Assembly: GCA_016710365.1 (NCBI GenBank)
Contig: JADJVW010000004.1
Span: 124,001 to 188,000, forward strand
DNA length: 64,000 nt
Source of the DNA: Candidatus Caldilinea saccharophila
Lineage (GTDB): Bacteria > Chloroflexota > Anaerolineae > Caldilineales > Caldilineaceae
Direction of reading: 5' to 3'
Below, in pieces: positions 37,859-48,387 of the stretch; positions within the stretch are counted from its first letter, which is position 1; every line of letters starts with the position of its first letter. The translations under genes were made by a program, and so were the position numbers. The notes beneath the pieces are model-generated. The model was not told the origin of the DNA. It ran no database searches and was given only the letters and a program-made list of their open reading frames with translations.

Positions 37859-40800
37859 ATGTCTGAATACGACCCCTCGTCGATGGATGCCTTTCTCCAG
37901 CGCTGGGCCGCGTCCGGCGCGGCGGAGCGGGCGAACTATCAGTTGTTCTTGACCGAGTTGTGCGACGTGATCGGTGTGGCGCGGCCGGAGCCGCAGGCGG
38001 CCGACGACGCCCACAACGCCTATGTTTTCGAGAAGGCGACGCCGCTGCCGCACGGAACCACAGGGCGCATCGACCTCTACAAGCGCGGCTGTTTTGTGCT
38101 GGAGGCAAAGCAGGGGAGCGATGCGTGGGAGGGCAATCAGACACCGAGTTTCTCCGAGAAACTCGGTGTCTCCGCGTCGCGCCGCCGGCGCGGGACCGCG
38201 ACGCGCGGCACATCGACCTGGGACACGGCGATGGAGCGCGCGCGTGAGCAGGCGCAGCGTTATGCGCGCAACCTGCCGCCGGCGGAACTGGCCGCGGCGG
38301 GGAGTGGCGGCGGGCGTCCGCCCTTTCTGATCGTGGTGGATGTGGGCGCGACGATCGAACTGTACAGCGAGTTCACGCGTACAGGCGGCGCGTATCTCGC
38401 CTTCCCGGACCCGCAGCACCATCGCATCCGCCTGGAGGAGCTGCGCGGCGCTGACGTGCGCGCACTGCTGGCGACGGTGTGGACGGCGCCGATGAGCCTT
38501 GACCCGGCGCGGCGCAGCGCACGCGTGACGCGCACGATTGCCGCACAACTGGCAACGCTGGCGCGCTCGCTGGAAGCGGCGCATCCCGCCGACGCGGTGG
38601 CGCACTTTCTGATGCGCTGTCTCTTTACCATGTTTGCCGAGGATGTGGGGCTGCTGCCCAACCGCTCCTTTACACAGTTGCTGGCCGACCTGCGCCATGA
38701 CGTGGCGAGCTTCCCGCCCATGGTCGAGCACCTGTGGCGGACGATGGACACGGGCGGCTTTTCGGTGATCCTGCGCACGCAGATCCCGCGCTTCAACGGC
38801 GATCTCTTTGCCGAGGCCGGCGCGCTGCCGCTGACCGGCGAGCAACTGGCGTTGCTGATGGAGGCCGCGCGGGCGGACTGGCGCGAGGTGGAGCCGGCGA
38901 TCTTTGGCACGCTGCTGGAACGCGCGCTCGACCCCATCGAGCGGCACAAGCTGGGCGCCCACTACACCCCGCGCGTATGTGGAGCGGCTGGTGCTGCCCA
39001 CTGTGGTGGAGCCGCTGCGCCAGGAGTGGGACAGCGTGAAGACCGCGGCGCTGCTCTTGCAGGAGCAGGAACGGACAGGGCTGGCGGTGGCGGTGGTGGA
39101 GGAGTTTCTGCGCAGGCTGGCGCATGTGCGCGTGCTCGACCCGGCGTGCGGCACGGCCAACTTCCTCTATGTGACGATGGAGCATCTGAAGCGGCTGGAG
39201 GCGGAGGTGCTGCACCTGCGCCGCGAGCTGGGCCAGGCGCAGATGACGCTGGAGATGGAGAGCATCCAGGTGACGCCGCAGCAGTTTCTCGGCATCGAGA
39301 TCAACCCGCGTGCGGCCGCGATTGCGGAGTTGGTGCTGTGGATCGGCTTCTTGCAATGGCACTTCCGTACGCGCGGGGATGTGCAGCCGGCCGAGCCGAT
39401 CGTGCGCGCCTTTCACAACATCGAGTGTCGCGACGCGGTGCTGGCGTGGGAGGGCGTGGAACCGCTGGTGGATGCAGACGGCGCGGCGGTGACGCGCTGG
39501 GACGGGCGCACGATGCAGCGCCACCCCGTGACGGGCGAAGAGGCGCCGGACGCGCGCGCCCGCGTGCCGGTGATGCGCTACCGCAACCCGCGGCCGGCGA
39601 CCTGGCCGGAGGCGGATTACATTGTGGGCAACCCACCCTTTATCGGCACGGCGCGCATGCGCGACGCGCTGGGCGACGGCTACACCGAGGCGATCCGCGG
39701 CGTCTATCCGCACGTGCCCCACAGCGCGGACTACGTCATGTTCTGGTGGGATAAGGCCGCGACGCTGGTGCGGGCGGGCGCGGTGGAGCGCTTTGGCTTC
39801 ATCACGACCAATAGCCTGCGCCAGACCTTCAACCGCCGCGTGCTGGAGCACCACCTGCAGGCCGCGCCGCCGCTGTCACTGCGCTTTGCTATCCCCGACC
39901 ATCCGTGGGTGGACACGGCGGATGGCGCGGCGGTGCGGATTGCGATGACGGTAACTTCGGCGGGTGTTAACCCCGGCGCCCTGCTCAAGATTGCCAGTGA
40001 AAGTGATGGCGCCAACGAAACAGAGGAACTTACCTTTGTCAGCGAACGGGGCAAGATTTTTGCTGACCTCACCATTGTCGCTGATATTGCCGCCACCGTG
40101 GCTCTGCGAGCAAACGAAGGGATTTCCAGCCGCGGCACACAGTTGTTTGGCGCCGGTTTTATTCTCACGCCGGAAGTGGCCGCCGAACTCGGCTATGGCG
40201 AGGATGACGCGTTGGCCGCGGTCATCAAGCCATACCGCAACGGACGCGATCTGACGCAGACGCCGCGCAACGTGCTGGTGATCGATCTGTTTGGCTTGTC
40301 CGAACAGGAAGTGCGCGACCAATATCCTGCCGTCTACCAATGGGTGTACGAGCGGGTCAAGCCGGAACGCGATCAGAATCGCCGTGCCTCCTATCGCACG
40401 CGGTGGTGGATACACGGCGAGCCGCGTGCGAATTTCCGACCGGCGCTGGCTGGTCTTGAACGCTACATTGCCACGGTAGAGACGATGCGGCATAGAGCTT
40501 TTGTCTTTCTCGATCACTTGATCCTGCCCGATAACAAGCTGGCCGTAGTTGCGCTGGATGATGCCTATTGTCTTGGCGTGCTGTCAAGTCGTATTCATAT
40601 TATTTGGTCGCTTGCTGCCGGTAGTTGGCTTGGCGTTGGCAACGATTCTGTCTATGTCAAGACAGCCTGCTTTGAAAAGTTCCCCTTCCCCGACGCCAGC
40701 AAAGCGCAGCGCGCCCGCATCCGCTCCCTGGCCGAGCGGCTGGACGCGCACCGCAAGCGCCAGCAGGCGCGCCATCCCACGCTGACCCTCACCGATATGT

Positions 40801-41366
40801 ACAATGTCCTGGAACGCCTGCGCGCAATTGACGCTGCGGACGTATCGCCCCTCGCAACTCGCCCCTCGCCCCTGACGGCCAAAGAGCGCACGATCCACGA
40901 CCAGGGGCTGGTGGCGGTGCTCCGGCAGATCCACGACGAGTTGGACGCGGCGGTGGCGGCCGCGTACGGCTGGCCGGCCGACCTGCCTGACGGCGAGATT
41001 TTGCAGCGGCTGGTGGATCTCAACACGCGGCGGGCCGCGGAAGAGGCGGCCGGCGTGATCCGCTGGCTGCGGCCGGCCTATCAGCAGCCGCGCGCGGGGA
41101 TCGAGCCGGTGCAGCCGGCGCTGGTGGGGGAGGTTACGGCGGCGCCGGCGGTGGCGGGGGTCGAACTGCTGGCGTGGCCGGCGTCGATGCCGGAGCAGGC
41201 GCGGGCGGTGCGCGGGATGCTGGGCGCGGCCCGCGTGCCGTTGGCCGCGGCGGAGGTGGCGGCGCGCTTTGCAAAGGCGGAGCGGGGGCGGGTGGCGGAG
41301 TTGCTGGAGACGCTGGTGCTGTTGGGGCAGGCGAGCGAGGCGGAGGGGAAGTTTGGGGCGGTGTAA
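37859..41366 (+). CDS. MmeI-like bifunctional restriction-modification enzyme, one apparent frameshift
   Basis: About 1170 codons. The N-terminal part has a PD-(D/E)xK-like nuclease (GRIDLYKRGCFVLEAKQGSD, residues about 70-89). A helical linker follows (HPADAVAHFLMRCLFTMFAE). Near 38978 two bases seem lost (HYTPRAYVERLVLPTVVEPL is read across the break). The N6-adenine methyltransferase core has motif I VLDPACGTANFLYVTMEHL, then FLGIEINPRAAAIAELVLWI and the catalytic IVGNPPFIGTARMRDALGDG. The C-terminal half (about residues 750-1000) should be the target recognition domain. This order of nuclease, methylase and specificity in one chain is that of type IIL/IIG enzymes. A 15-bp palindrome is inserted in frame at 38140-38170. 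No separate partner gene is seen. Confidence 0.85.
38140..38170. repeat. Palindrome inserted in frame in the restriction-modification gene
   Basis: GACACCGAGTTTCTC, one-base loop, then its perfect complement. It encodes about ten residues (TPSFSEKLGVS) between EGNQ and the rest of the nuclease domain. A related palindrome is at 21976-22006. Confidence 0.7.
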
Positions 41367-41484
41367 GGACGGGAATGGTGAGTGGGCAATGGCCATGCGT
41401 GCTTGGTGGCTGCGCGTGAGAATCGTGAAGTACTGAAATTGATTGATATATCGTTATTTTTTCCATCAAATAAGGGAGAAAATC

Positions 41485-42684
41485 GTGTCCGCAGGCGAGC
41501 AAGTCGTAGCCCGAACGGTTGTCCCACCACAAGCGGCGCGTGTGGCCGTCACTGCCATCTTTTTCGCCAACGGCGCGCTGGTCGCCAATTGGTTTGCGCG
41601 CGTTCCCGATGTCAAACAGACGCTCGGGCTGAGCGAAGGCGCCTTGAGCATCGGGCTGCTCTTCATGGCGATCGGCGCGCTGCTTTCCCAGCCGACGGCC
41701 GGCTGGGTGATCGGCAAGGTGGGCAGCCGCACCGTGACCGCGGTGATGGCGTTCGCCAACTGTGCGGCGCTGATTTTGCCCGGGTTTGCGCCCAGCCTGC
41801 CGCTCCTCATGGCCGCCCTCTTCGTGTATGGCGCCAGCAACGGCGCGCTGGATGTTGCCATGAACGCCCAGGCGGCGCTGGTTGAACGCCGCTACGCCCG
41901 TCCGATCATGAGTTCGTTTCATGCACTGTGGAGCGTCGGCGGGCTGACGGGCGCTGCCCTCGGTGGGCTGGCTGCCTCCCGCGCCCTGGGCACTGGGCTG
42001 CACTTTGTGATGGCGGCCGCGGCGGGCGCCATCGTCATGCTGGTTGCCGTGCGTGGCCTGATCCCGGATGGGCCGGTCGCGTCGTCGAGTCATGAGCCTT
42101 CCTTTGCGCTTCCCACGCGGGCGCTGCTGCCGATGGGGATCGTCGCCCTGTGCGCCTTGATCTGCGAAGGGGCGATCGGGGACTGGGGCGCGATTTACCT
42201 GCGCGAAGGGCTTGGCATTCAGGCCGGCGTGGCGGCTGCGGGCTATGCTGTCTTTGCGTTGGCAATGGCGGGGGGTCGCTTTGCCGGCGACTGGCTTGCC
42301 ACGCGCTTTGGATCGGGCAACGTCGTCCGCACCGGAGGCGCTCTGGTGGTCGCCGGCATCGGCCTGGCGCTCGTCAGCACAACGCCTGCCATTGCCATCG
42401 CCGGCTACGGGTTGGTCGGGGCGGGCGTCTCCTGCATCTTCCCGCTGATCATGAGCGCCGCCGCGCGCACGCCGGGTGTGACGCCGGGCGTCGGGATTGC
42501 CGCCATGGCGACCGCCGGGTATACGGGCTTCCTGCTCGGCCCGCCTCTCATCGGCGGGATGGCTGAACTCTTCACGCTGCGCGGGGCGCTTGGCGTGCTT
42601 GTGCTCTTTGGCGTGGTCATCGTGCTGCTGGGTGCGCAGGTCAAGGGGGAGGCGCTGGCGCCTGCTGACGCGGCGACAGGGTGA
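41485..42684 (+). CDS. MFS transporter (YbjJ/FucP-like)
   Basis: Twelve-span major facilitator, 399 residues. The start is GTG 41485, with AAGGGAG eight bases upstream; a longer frame from 41443 lacks this. Visible blocks: FANGALVANWFARVPDVKQT, FMAIGALLSQPTAGWVIGKV, GASNGALDVAMNAQAALVER, FHALWSVGGLTGAALGGLAA and GRFAGDWLATRFGSGNVVRT. This pattern matches the group annotated as sugar or drug efflux MFS proteins related to YbjJ. Substrate unknown. It converges on the next gene. Confidence 0.88.
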   Translation: MSAGEQVVARTVVPPQAARVAVTAIFFANGALVANWFARVPDVKQTLGLSEGALSIGLLFMAIGALLSQPTAGWVIGKVGSRTVTAVMAFANCAALILPGFAPSLPLLMAALFVYGASNGALDVAMNAQAALVERRYARPIMSSFHALWSVGGLTGAALGGLAASRALGTGLHFVMAAAAGAIVMLVAVRGLIPDGPVASSSHEPSFALPTRALLPMGIVALCALICEGAIGDWGAIYLREGLGIQAGVAAAGYAVFALAMAGGRFAGDWLATRFGSGNVVRTGGALVVAGIGLALVSTTPAIAIAGYGLVGAGVSCIFPLIMSAAARTPGVTPGVGIAAMATAGYTGFLLGPPLIGGMAELFTLRGALGVLVLFGVVIVLLGAQVKGEALAPADAATG

Positions 42685-42685
42685 G

Positions 42686-42753
42686 CTTTCAGTATCGCTG
42701 TGTAGAGGGCTCGCAAATACGTCGAGCAGATGGCCGCTCGTTCATACTGAAAG
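42686..42753. repeat. Inverted repeat between convergent genes
   Basis: CTTTCAGTAT (42686-42695) and ATACTGAAAG (42744-42753) are perfect inverse copies 48 bases apart, between the stops of the MFS gene and the next minus-strand gene. Probably a terminator or small repeat. Confidence 0.4.
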
Positions 42754-42775
42754 ATGACTGAGCAATAAGGCGGCG

Positions 42776-43477
42776 CTATACAGTGTGGCTGCGGTACAGG
42801 GCAGTCCTCACTTTGCGCGGCAAGGGAAATTTTGCCTGCGGGTTGATCCACGTCACGATGGACTGGGGCGCTTCACCCTGCAGCCTCCGAATCAGTATCT
42901 CACTGACTCGTTGATAGTGGCGAAAAAAGTCAGGCCGATCCCGAAATCCATGGCGTTGCAAAAAAGCCAGATCGTTGCGTTCGGCGCGTTGCTGGATGCT
43001 CAGCATCGCGTCAAGCAGATTGCGCTGTTTCACCTGCACCGCTTCGACGCCGATGATCAGGAGATTACTCCGCTGCGGCAGCAACTGACCTAATTTGGCC
43101 GAAATTGTATCGACCAGGCGCGCGTCCAGCGTCTCCTCCGGATTCGCCTGTACGCGCGTGACTTCCAGCATAAAGGTGAGGCTGGTGGTATAGCTGACTG
43201 CAAAGTCCGGGCTGCGGACGCGCCTGGATAGCTCTGGTTCATACACCACGCTGAGAGAGCGCTCCTGGAGAAGCAGATAGGCGGTTTCGAGTTCCAGTTG
43301 GAGATCCAGAAGCTTTTCTGGGCGCGAGGTAGTGCGCAGCTTCTTGCGGATTTTGTCCCGAAAGGTGGTGGCGAAGGCGGCAAAGCGGCGCGAAGAGGCG
43401 CTCCATCCCGCCATTGGCTGAAACAGGAGGTTCGGCTGCCCATCAAAGAGATAGGCAAGCAAATCGTCGGTGGACAT
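42776..43477 (-). CDS. Hypothetical protein with nuclease-like motif
   Basis: 233 residues, no signal peptide. It has an N-terminal helical part (MSTDDLLAYLFDGQPNLLFQ; RRFAAFATTFRDKIRKKL). The middle part ELSRRVRSPDFAVSYTT, followed by LTFMLEVTRVQ, has the spacing of a PD-(D/E)xK core (PD...ExTR). Then comes a long helical stretch ending FFRHYQRVSEILIRRLQGEA. Family not recognised. It is the leftmost gene of the minus-strand accessory run (42.8-51.5 kb). A defence or repair role is possible but not shown. Confidence 0.65.
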   Translation of the reverse strand: MSTDDLLAYLFDGQPNLLFQPMAGWSASSRRFAAFATTFRDKIRKKLRTTSRPEKLLDLQLELETAYLLLQERSLSVVYEPELSRRVRSPDFAVSYTTSLTFMLEVTRVQANPEETLDARLVDTISAKLGQLLPQRSNLLIIGVEAVQVKQRNLLDAMLSIQQRAERNDLAFLQRHGFRDRPDFFRHYQRVSEILIRRLQGEAPQSIVTWINPQAKFPLPRKVRTALYRSHTV

Positions 43478-43566
43478 TGCGAACGTCTTGATGGGCCTGA
43501 CCTGGAGTCTCCGCTGTTAGCGGCGGTAATTCGATGGATGCAGGAGTTTACAGCGCGATCTGTACT

Positions 43567-44133
43567 TCAGACCTGGAGCGCACCGCGGAAGCCTCTGGCC
43601 GCATAGTAGGAGGAGGCGCCGTTGTGGTAGATGAAGACATGGTCGTAGCGGCGGTCGCCAAAGATGGCGCCCCCGCGCTCCCGGATGGCGGCAGGCGTGG
43701 TCAGCCAGCTTGACGTTTTGAGGTCAAACTCGCCCAGCGCTTGCAGCGCGCGATATTGCGCTTCGGTCAGGAGCTCGACGCCCATGGCGGCGGCCATCTC
43801 CATCGCGCTGGTCTCCGGTTTGTTCTCCTTGCGCGCATCCAGCGCGGCGCGGTCGTAGCAGAGACTGCGCCGCGCATCTGGGCTTTCCGGCGAGCAATCG
43901 CAGAAGATGTACGCGCCTGTCGCTTGATCGCAGCCGACGACATCTGGCTCGCCGCCGGTGCGCTCCATCTCTTGCAGCGACCACAGGCTGGCCGGGTTTG
44001 CCTCCAGCCTGGCCTGCACGTCGGCCCAGGCGAGGCCGCTGTGACGGTTCATGTGCTGCTCAAAGCGGGCTTGCAGCACAGTGAGCAATTCTTCCTGTTG
44101 GGTGGGGAGTAACTCTTGCTTGCTGTTCTTCAT
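43567..44133 (-). CDS. DUF4256-family protein
   Basis: 188 residues, complete. Family text: RFEQHMNRHSGLAWADVQAR, WSLQEMERTGGEPDVVGCD, SPESPDARRSLCYDRAALD, TKTSSW-like (LKTSSWLTTPAAIRERGGAI) and ends HNGASSYYAARGFRGALQV. Function unknown. Compact, single-gene, minus-strand unit next to other accessory genes, so it may be a gene cassette or simple cargo, but no attC-like site was found next to it. Confidence 0.85.
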   Translation of the reverse strand: MKNSKQELLPTQQEELLTVLQARFEQHMNRHSGLAWADVQARLEANPASLWSLQEMERTGGEPDVVGCDQATGAYIFCDCSPESPDARRSLCYDRAALDARKENKPETSAMEMAAAMGVELLTEAQYRALQALGEFDLKTSSWLTTPAAIRERGGAIFGDRRYDHVFIYHNGASSYYAARGFRGALQV

Positions 44134-44174
44134 GGTGATAAACCTTTATGGTCTGAGTCAGGTTCAGTAGGGCG

Positions 44175-44446
44175 TTAGAGGCTTGTCTGCTCAACCCCCT
44201 GTCGTATTGCGGTTTGAAGTATATCAATGTTTATATCTTTTAGCCTCCTGAACTTAAGGCAATACCCCGATATGCTTGCCTTGCCGAGCTCTTTTCCATA
44301 CGTCTCGGCTAAGTGCTTCTTGTCTTCGATCCCGAGGATATAGACAGAAATTCCGGTTGTGTTGGCGCTGACACCCACCTGGTAGAATTCTTTGGTTTTG
44401 CCATCGGCATGCTTCCTGGTTCGGACTCCATACCCTATGCTAGGGT
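44175..44446 (-). pseudogene. DUF1801-family protein, C-terminal fragment cut by an insertion sequence
   Basis: Readable residues run YGVRTRKHADGKTKEFYQVG through GISVYILGIEDKKHLAETYG to LKFRRLKDINIDILQTAI, which fits the second half of DUF1801 proteins. The first half is missing: the frame enters the end of an IS4/IS701-like element at 44446, whose sequence supplies the chance codons MAKVLN. The other half is not found past the far end of the element, so material was also lost. Confidence 0.7.
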
Positions 44447-45927
44447 TCAATACCTTCGCCAAAAAAGGGGAAAGATAGAGCGGTCGTGTAGGATAGGCTT
44501 ATCACCGACAAAAGTGGAATTCCTATCAGACAGAACCGCTCATGATCGAGATTATCGCACTGCTTCAATGCTTGGATGTCAATGTCAGAATCAGACAGCG
44601 ACACGTCAGTTGGGACGAATCATCGCCGCGATGTTGGCAATGACCGGTCGTGTGACGATGTTGGGTATTTCGCGCTGGACGGAGAGGGGTGGCAGCTACC
44701 GGACAGTGCAGCGTTGGTTCAACACAGTGCTGCCGTGGGCGCAGATGAGTTGGCTGTTCTTCCGCACCCACCTGTTCCAACCTGATGAGGTGTATCTGGT
44801 TGTTGGCGACGAGAGCGTGGTCAGCAAAGCCGGAAAGAAGACACACGGGTTGGTCTGTTTTTCTCGTCGATCTACAACAAGCCCATCGCTGGGGTCAGCT
44901 TCTTCACCCTTTCTCTGGTCAGTGTGAGTGATGCTGTTTCCCATCCGCTGCTGACGGAGCAAGTGGTTAAGCACGCAGAGACGGACGGTCCAGCGAAAGC
45001 GAAGCAGCGTGCGACCAAGAAAAGCGCAGCGAAGAAGAATCAAAGGGAGGCAAGCGCAAGGCGGGACGTCCCAAAGGCAGCAAGAATAAAGACAAACGTC
45101 ACGTTGAATGGAACGGCGAACTGAGAATGATGGAGCGACTGGTCAAGAAGTTGTTGGAACTGATTGGTGGACTCTTCCCCCTCACCTATCTGGTGCTGGA
45201 TGGTCATTTCGGCAACAACAACGTTTGTCAGATGGTGCAGCAAAGTCTGGGGTTGCACCTGATCTCGAAACTGCGTCACGATTCGGCGCTCTACTTCGAG
45301 TACAAGGGTGAACAGAAGAAGTCTGGCCCCCCGTCGTCGCTCTGGCGACAAGCTCAATTATCAGGCCATTCCAGAGCGTTATCAGATGGCGACCGGTCAG
45401 GACAAGGGGATTCGCACTGATGTTTCCAAGCCACGATGTTGCACGAGTGCTTTGCCGACCCACTCAATGTCGTGATCCTGGTCAAAACCAATCTGGAGAG
45501 TGGCGTCCGCGCACATGCGGTGCTTTTCAGCAGTGATCTCAAACTCACACACGATACCCTGATTCACTACTATCGCCTGCGCTTCCAAATCGAGTTCAAC
45601 TTCCGCGACGCTAAACAATTCTGGGGCATGGAGGACTTCATGACCATCAAAGAGACTCCGTCACCAATGCAGTCAACCTTTCGCTCTTCATGGTTAATCT
45701 TTCTCATCGCCAGCTTGCCGATTTTCGCAGGTCACATCCGACGCTGGTGTTTTGGATTTGAAAGCGTTCTTCCGTGGTCGTAGATATGTCCACGCAACCA
45801 TTGAATTGCTTCCCGAACCACCAAATCCGAATATTATTGCTGCCATCCTTCACTATGTTGCCAGCATGGGCGCAATTCACTCGACTCAAGCTCTTATCAC
45901 TCAACCATAGACTGGCGAAGGTATTGA
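44447..45927. mobile_element. IS4/IS701-like insertion sequence
   Basis: TCAATACCTTCGCCA (44447-44461) and its exact inverse (45913-45927) mark the ends. The true tips may extend a few bases outward (GGGT at the left, ATATCC at the right). Length about 1.48 kb, carrying one plus-strand transposase gene. No target duplication was found. It lies between a DUF1801 fragment and a serine hydrolase gene. Confidence 0.75.
44541..45910 (+). pseudogene. DDE transposase of the IS4/IS701-like element, frameshifted
   Basis: Begins MIEIIALLQCLDVN at ATG 44541, then shifts into ATRQLGRIIAAMLAMTGRVT, MLGISRWTERGGSYRTVQRW and VYLVVGDESVVSKAGKKTHG. The last has the first catalytic Asp. Later pieces in other frames are IYNKPIAGVSFFTLSLVSVS, LVLDGHFGNNNVCQMVQQ (second Asp), RFQIEFNFRDAKQFWGMEDF (Glu) and LDLKAFFRGRRYVHATIELL. 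At least four frame changes are needed, so it is inactive as read, though some shifts may be sequence errors. Confidence 0.8.
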
Positions 45928-45941
45928 TATCCACAACCCAA

Positions 45942-47006
45942 TTATTGCCTATGCAGAATGCGGACAATGCGGTTATAGATAATATTCGATATCCCCGTGG
46001 CCTTTCCGCCGGTTACATCCGTTATCCGCCAGGTGTCTCCGCCGGTTGTATTGACAAACTGAATAACGACTGTGTCAATATCTTCGTGATAACGTGCAAT
46101 ACTGAAGTATCCAGGCACCCAGCCTGTATGTTCATATTCGTAAATGGAGGAGTAGATTGCTTGCTCGTCGTCATTCAAGAGTGAGCCATCGTTCAATGCT
46201 CTCAAGAATATCCCCACATCCTCGGCAGTTGCGACCATCGATCCACCAAGGTTCCTTAGATCATCGTCATATTGATACCAGTACCCACTGACAACATCAT
46301 CGTATTCCACCTCGTCGAGCGTAAAATACGTATGTGTTAGCCCGAGAGGAGCCAGTATTTCATTGTAGACATATTGATGGTGGCTGTATCCCAGAACCTT
46401 GTCCAGGATACGGCCCAGCAACAGATAGTTTGTATTGGAATAACTGTAACGAGCGTCAGGCTTAAAATCTGCGGGGTCATCTAAGACCAGTTCCAGATTC
46501 TTGTCCTCGTCTGTCTGCGGAGTGAACCAGTCGAACGCGTCATCATCGGTGAAATTAGGAATGCCGCTGCGATGTTGCACCATCATTCTCAGCGTAATTT
46601 GATCGGCGTATTCAATCCTACCTACAAGTTCCGGCAAATAATCGGCGAGGGTTTCATCCAGCGACAAACTTCCATTATTGACCAATTTGGCGACTGCGGT
46701 GGCGATATACAGTTTGTGGATACTGCCAATTTTGAACAATGCGTGCGGATCGGCTGGTTCCTGGGTCAATTTATTTTTCCAGCCAGCAGCATAAAATTCT
46801 GGCGCCTTTTCTGCTTGATCGACATAAACGATGATGCCATCCAGCCCATAATCAATCGCATCATCGACCTGCTCCTGCACTGTATCTGGCAATGGTGCGA
46901 TCAATGGCGGCGCCAAGTCCAAGGGGGGCGATTACAATGACGCTGATGATTGCCACGATGGGCATGACAATTCTAAGGATTCGAACTATACGATCTTTTT
47001 TTGCAT
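45942..47006 (-). CDS. Serine hydrolase (class C beta-lactamase fold), signal peptide out of frame
   Basis: Beta-lactamase/DD-peptidase-like enzyme, about 355 codons. The active-site SxxK is in KIGSIHKLYIATAVAKL, and YxN is in RYSYSNTNYLLLGRILDKV. From ATG 47006 a membrane/signal segment RIVRILRIVMPIVAIISVIV is read in another frame. It joins the main frame if the A7 run near 47000 and the C6 run near 46922 each changed by one base, as homopolymer errors would do. The third KTG-like motif is not obvious. Substrate unknown. It directly follows the attC-like site at 47028-47116, so it could be a cassette. Confidence 0.8.
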
Positions 47007-47027
47007 TTGTAACAATCTCTCTACACC

Positions 47028-47116
47028 GCCTAACGCCACTGCCAGCCGCCGGGAGAGCCCATCCGCATCGTGTACGAAGCCAACTCGTCTCCGGTCGGCT
47101 GCACGAGATGTTGAGC
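47028..47116 (-). other. attC-like integron recombination site A
   Basis: Read on the minus strand it opens with GCTCAAC (R'' consensus RYYYAAC) and closes with GTTAGGC (R' consensus GTTRRRY). Inside, CAGCCGACCGGAGA pairs imperfectly with TCTCCCGGCGGCTG (L''/L'), leaving a short central loop. Total 89 bp. It lies after the HepT/MntA pair in transcription order. Consensus match is seen; function is inferred. Confidence 0.65.
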
Positions 47117-47243
47117 GGCGGCGCACGAAAGAACTGACACCTCGGCCTTGACCACTACTGACAGCAGAACCAACACCGTGTCCGACCGCAGCGAGTGCCC
47201 CGTCTGGCTCCTGCTGTGACCTTCAAAACAAGGGGCAGTTCAA

Positions 47244-47614
47244 CTATCGAATGTCTACGCGCATTTGCTGGACGACTTCACCCAGCTTCTCGATATGGTC
47301 TGTGCATACAGTGTAGACAATTTCAGCATCCAGATCGAAATGATGATGGCCGATGACGTCTCGCATGCCCATCACCCGTTTCCATTCAATCGATGGATAC
47401 TGGGCGAGGCGCTTACCCTCAGTGGCCTTGTCCGGGTTCTTGATGCTCTCACCGAGTGCAATCAACTGCATGCAAATCGCATCCAGCTTTTCCAGCCCGG
47501 CGTCGGAACCGGTGAAATCCTCAGCGGATGTGATGGGGGCGCACCGCTTGGCAATTGTTCGAGCAGACCAAAGATCTGGCTCAGGAGTTCATGCACCAGA
47601 TCCCTATCCAACAT
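47244..47614 (-). CDS. HepT-like (DUF86) toxin, one apparent frameshift
   Basis: HEPN-domain RNase-type toxin, about 123 codons. From ATG 47614 it reads MLDRDLVHELLSQIFGLLEQ. The frame shifts near 47540 and continues RCAPITSAEDFTGSDAGLEK, LDAICMQLIALGESIKNPDK and WKRVMGMRDVIGHHHFD. The last carries the Rx4-6H motif of HEPN nucleases. Overlaps the stop of the MntA-like gene by 11 bases, so the two are coupled. In known pairs the nucleotidyltransferase inactivates HepT by adding AMP. Confidence 0.8.
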
Positions 47615-47897
47615 AGACAGCTTCCTCCTCAATTCGTCGCTTGCGGAAGTGATTCATCCGTTTGCGGTAGCGAACGATATCCACAGGCCGATCAAGCAAG
47701 GCTTCAAGTTCCTGTTTGATACCAACCAACCGCAATAGATCCGGTTCGCTCAACTCAACCACCACATCCACATCACTCTGATCAGAAGCGGTGTCACGTG
47801 CAGTAGAGCCAAAGATGCCAATGCGGACGATGCCGAATTCATCTCGTCGATTCTGGTGAAATTGAGCTAATGTCTCCAGTACTTCTTGACGTGACAT
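47604..47897 (-). CDS. MntA-like nucleotidyltransferase antitoxin
   Basis: Minimal nucleotidyltransferase of 97 residues, complete. The signature GSTARDTASDQSDVDVVVEL has GSx(R/D)...SDxD; the third acidic position is probably in RPVDIVRYRKRM. It neutralises the HepT-like partner by AMPylation in the characterised systems. Upstream gene of the operon; starts at ATG 47897 with GTCACGTC-like weak spacing and no strong ribosome site. Confidence 0.87.
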   Translation of the reverse strand: MSRQEVLETLAQFHQNRRDEFGIVRIGIFGSTARDTASDQSDVDVVVELSEPDLLRLVGIKQELEALLDRPVDIVRYRKRMNHFRKRRIEEEAVYVG

Positions 47898-48174
47898 GGG
47901 CGAGTAGACCTTTCGTAAATGAAAACGCGTCGGTGTCCTTGGTCAAATGATAGTACGAATGGGAGAAGCATCAAGTCGGCTGTGTCTCAGGTTATTCACC
48001 GACTTGGCGCCAGTACCGCCCAATGCCCCGCTCACCTGTGAGCGACGAAAGCATGACCACAGCGCTGACGAGATCATGTGGCTGAAGGAAAAAGCGCAGC
48101 TCACCCCTGAACGCAGCGAATCAGGTGCAGCGGATGTTCGGCGATGTTGACCTGAATAAGGATGAAAGTGGAGA
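47898..48174. other. Non-coding gap with a degenerate palindrome copy
   Basis: AATGCCCCGCTCACC at 48022-48036 differs by one base from the end repeat of the two larger palindromic repeats at 49279 and 51870. CAGGTGCAGCGG near 48122-48133 matches their core. This looks like a decayed third copy. No gene is supported. Confidence 0.4.
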
Positions 48175-48387
48175 CTAGACAGTGACTGTTTCAAAGGCAA
48201 CTCGCAGCGGTTCTAGGTGTGGCAACGAAAAATTCAACCGCTCAAACCCAATCACCTGCCCTTGCCTATCTTTCATCAAAATGACTTCATCGCCTGTCTC
48301 TTCTGCTTCGTACTCGTCTTCAGGATTGCCAAACCACACCGTCAAAGTGTTCCCGATGCGATCATGGTAGACTTTTACTTGTGCCAT
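48175..48387 (-). CDS. DUF2283-family protein, probable antitoxin
   Basis: 70 residues: VKVYHDRIGNTLTVWFGNPE, then DEVILMKDRQGQVIGFERLN. This is the compact DUF2283 fold. Its start overlaps the end of the upstream gene by 26 bases. DUF2283 genes are often second in two-gene units with a small RelE- or BECR-like protein, so an antitoxin role is likely but unproven. Confidence 0.75.
   Translation of the reverse strand: MAQVKVYHDRIGNTLTVWFGNPEDEYEAEETGDEVILMKDRQGQVIGFERLNFSLPHLEPLRVAFETVTV

Noticed and set aside
44134..44175. attC site between the DUF4256 gene and the DUF1801 fragment
   Set aside because: The gap is too short for an attC and lacks paired core boxes.
45927..45942. CTAG-type target site at the IS4/IS701-like element
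   Set aside because: CTAG is present left of the element (44440-44443) but not at the right end, so no duplication can be claimed.
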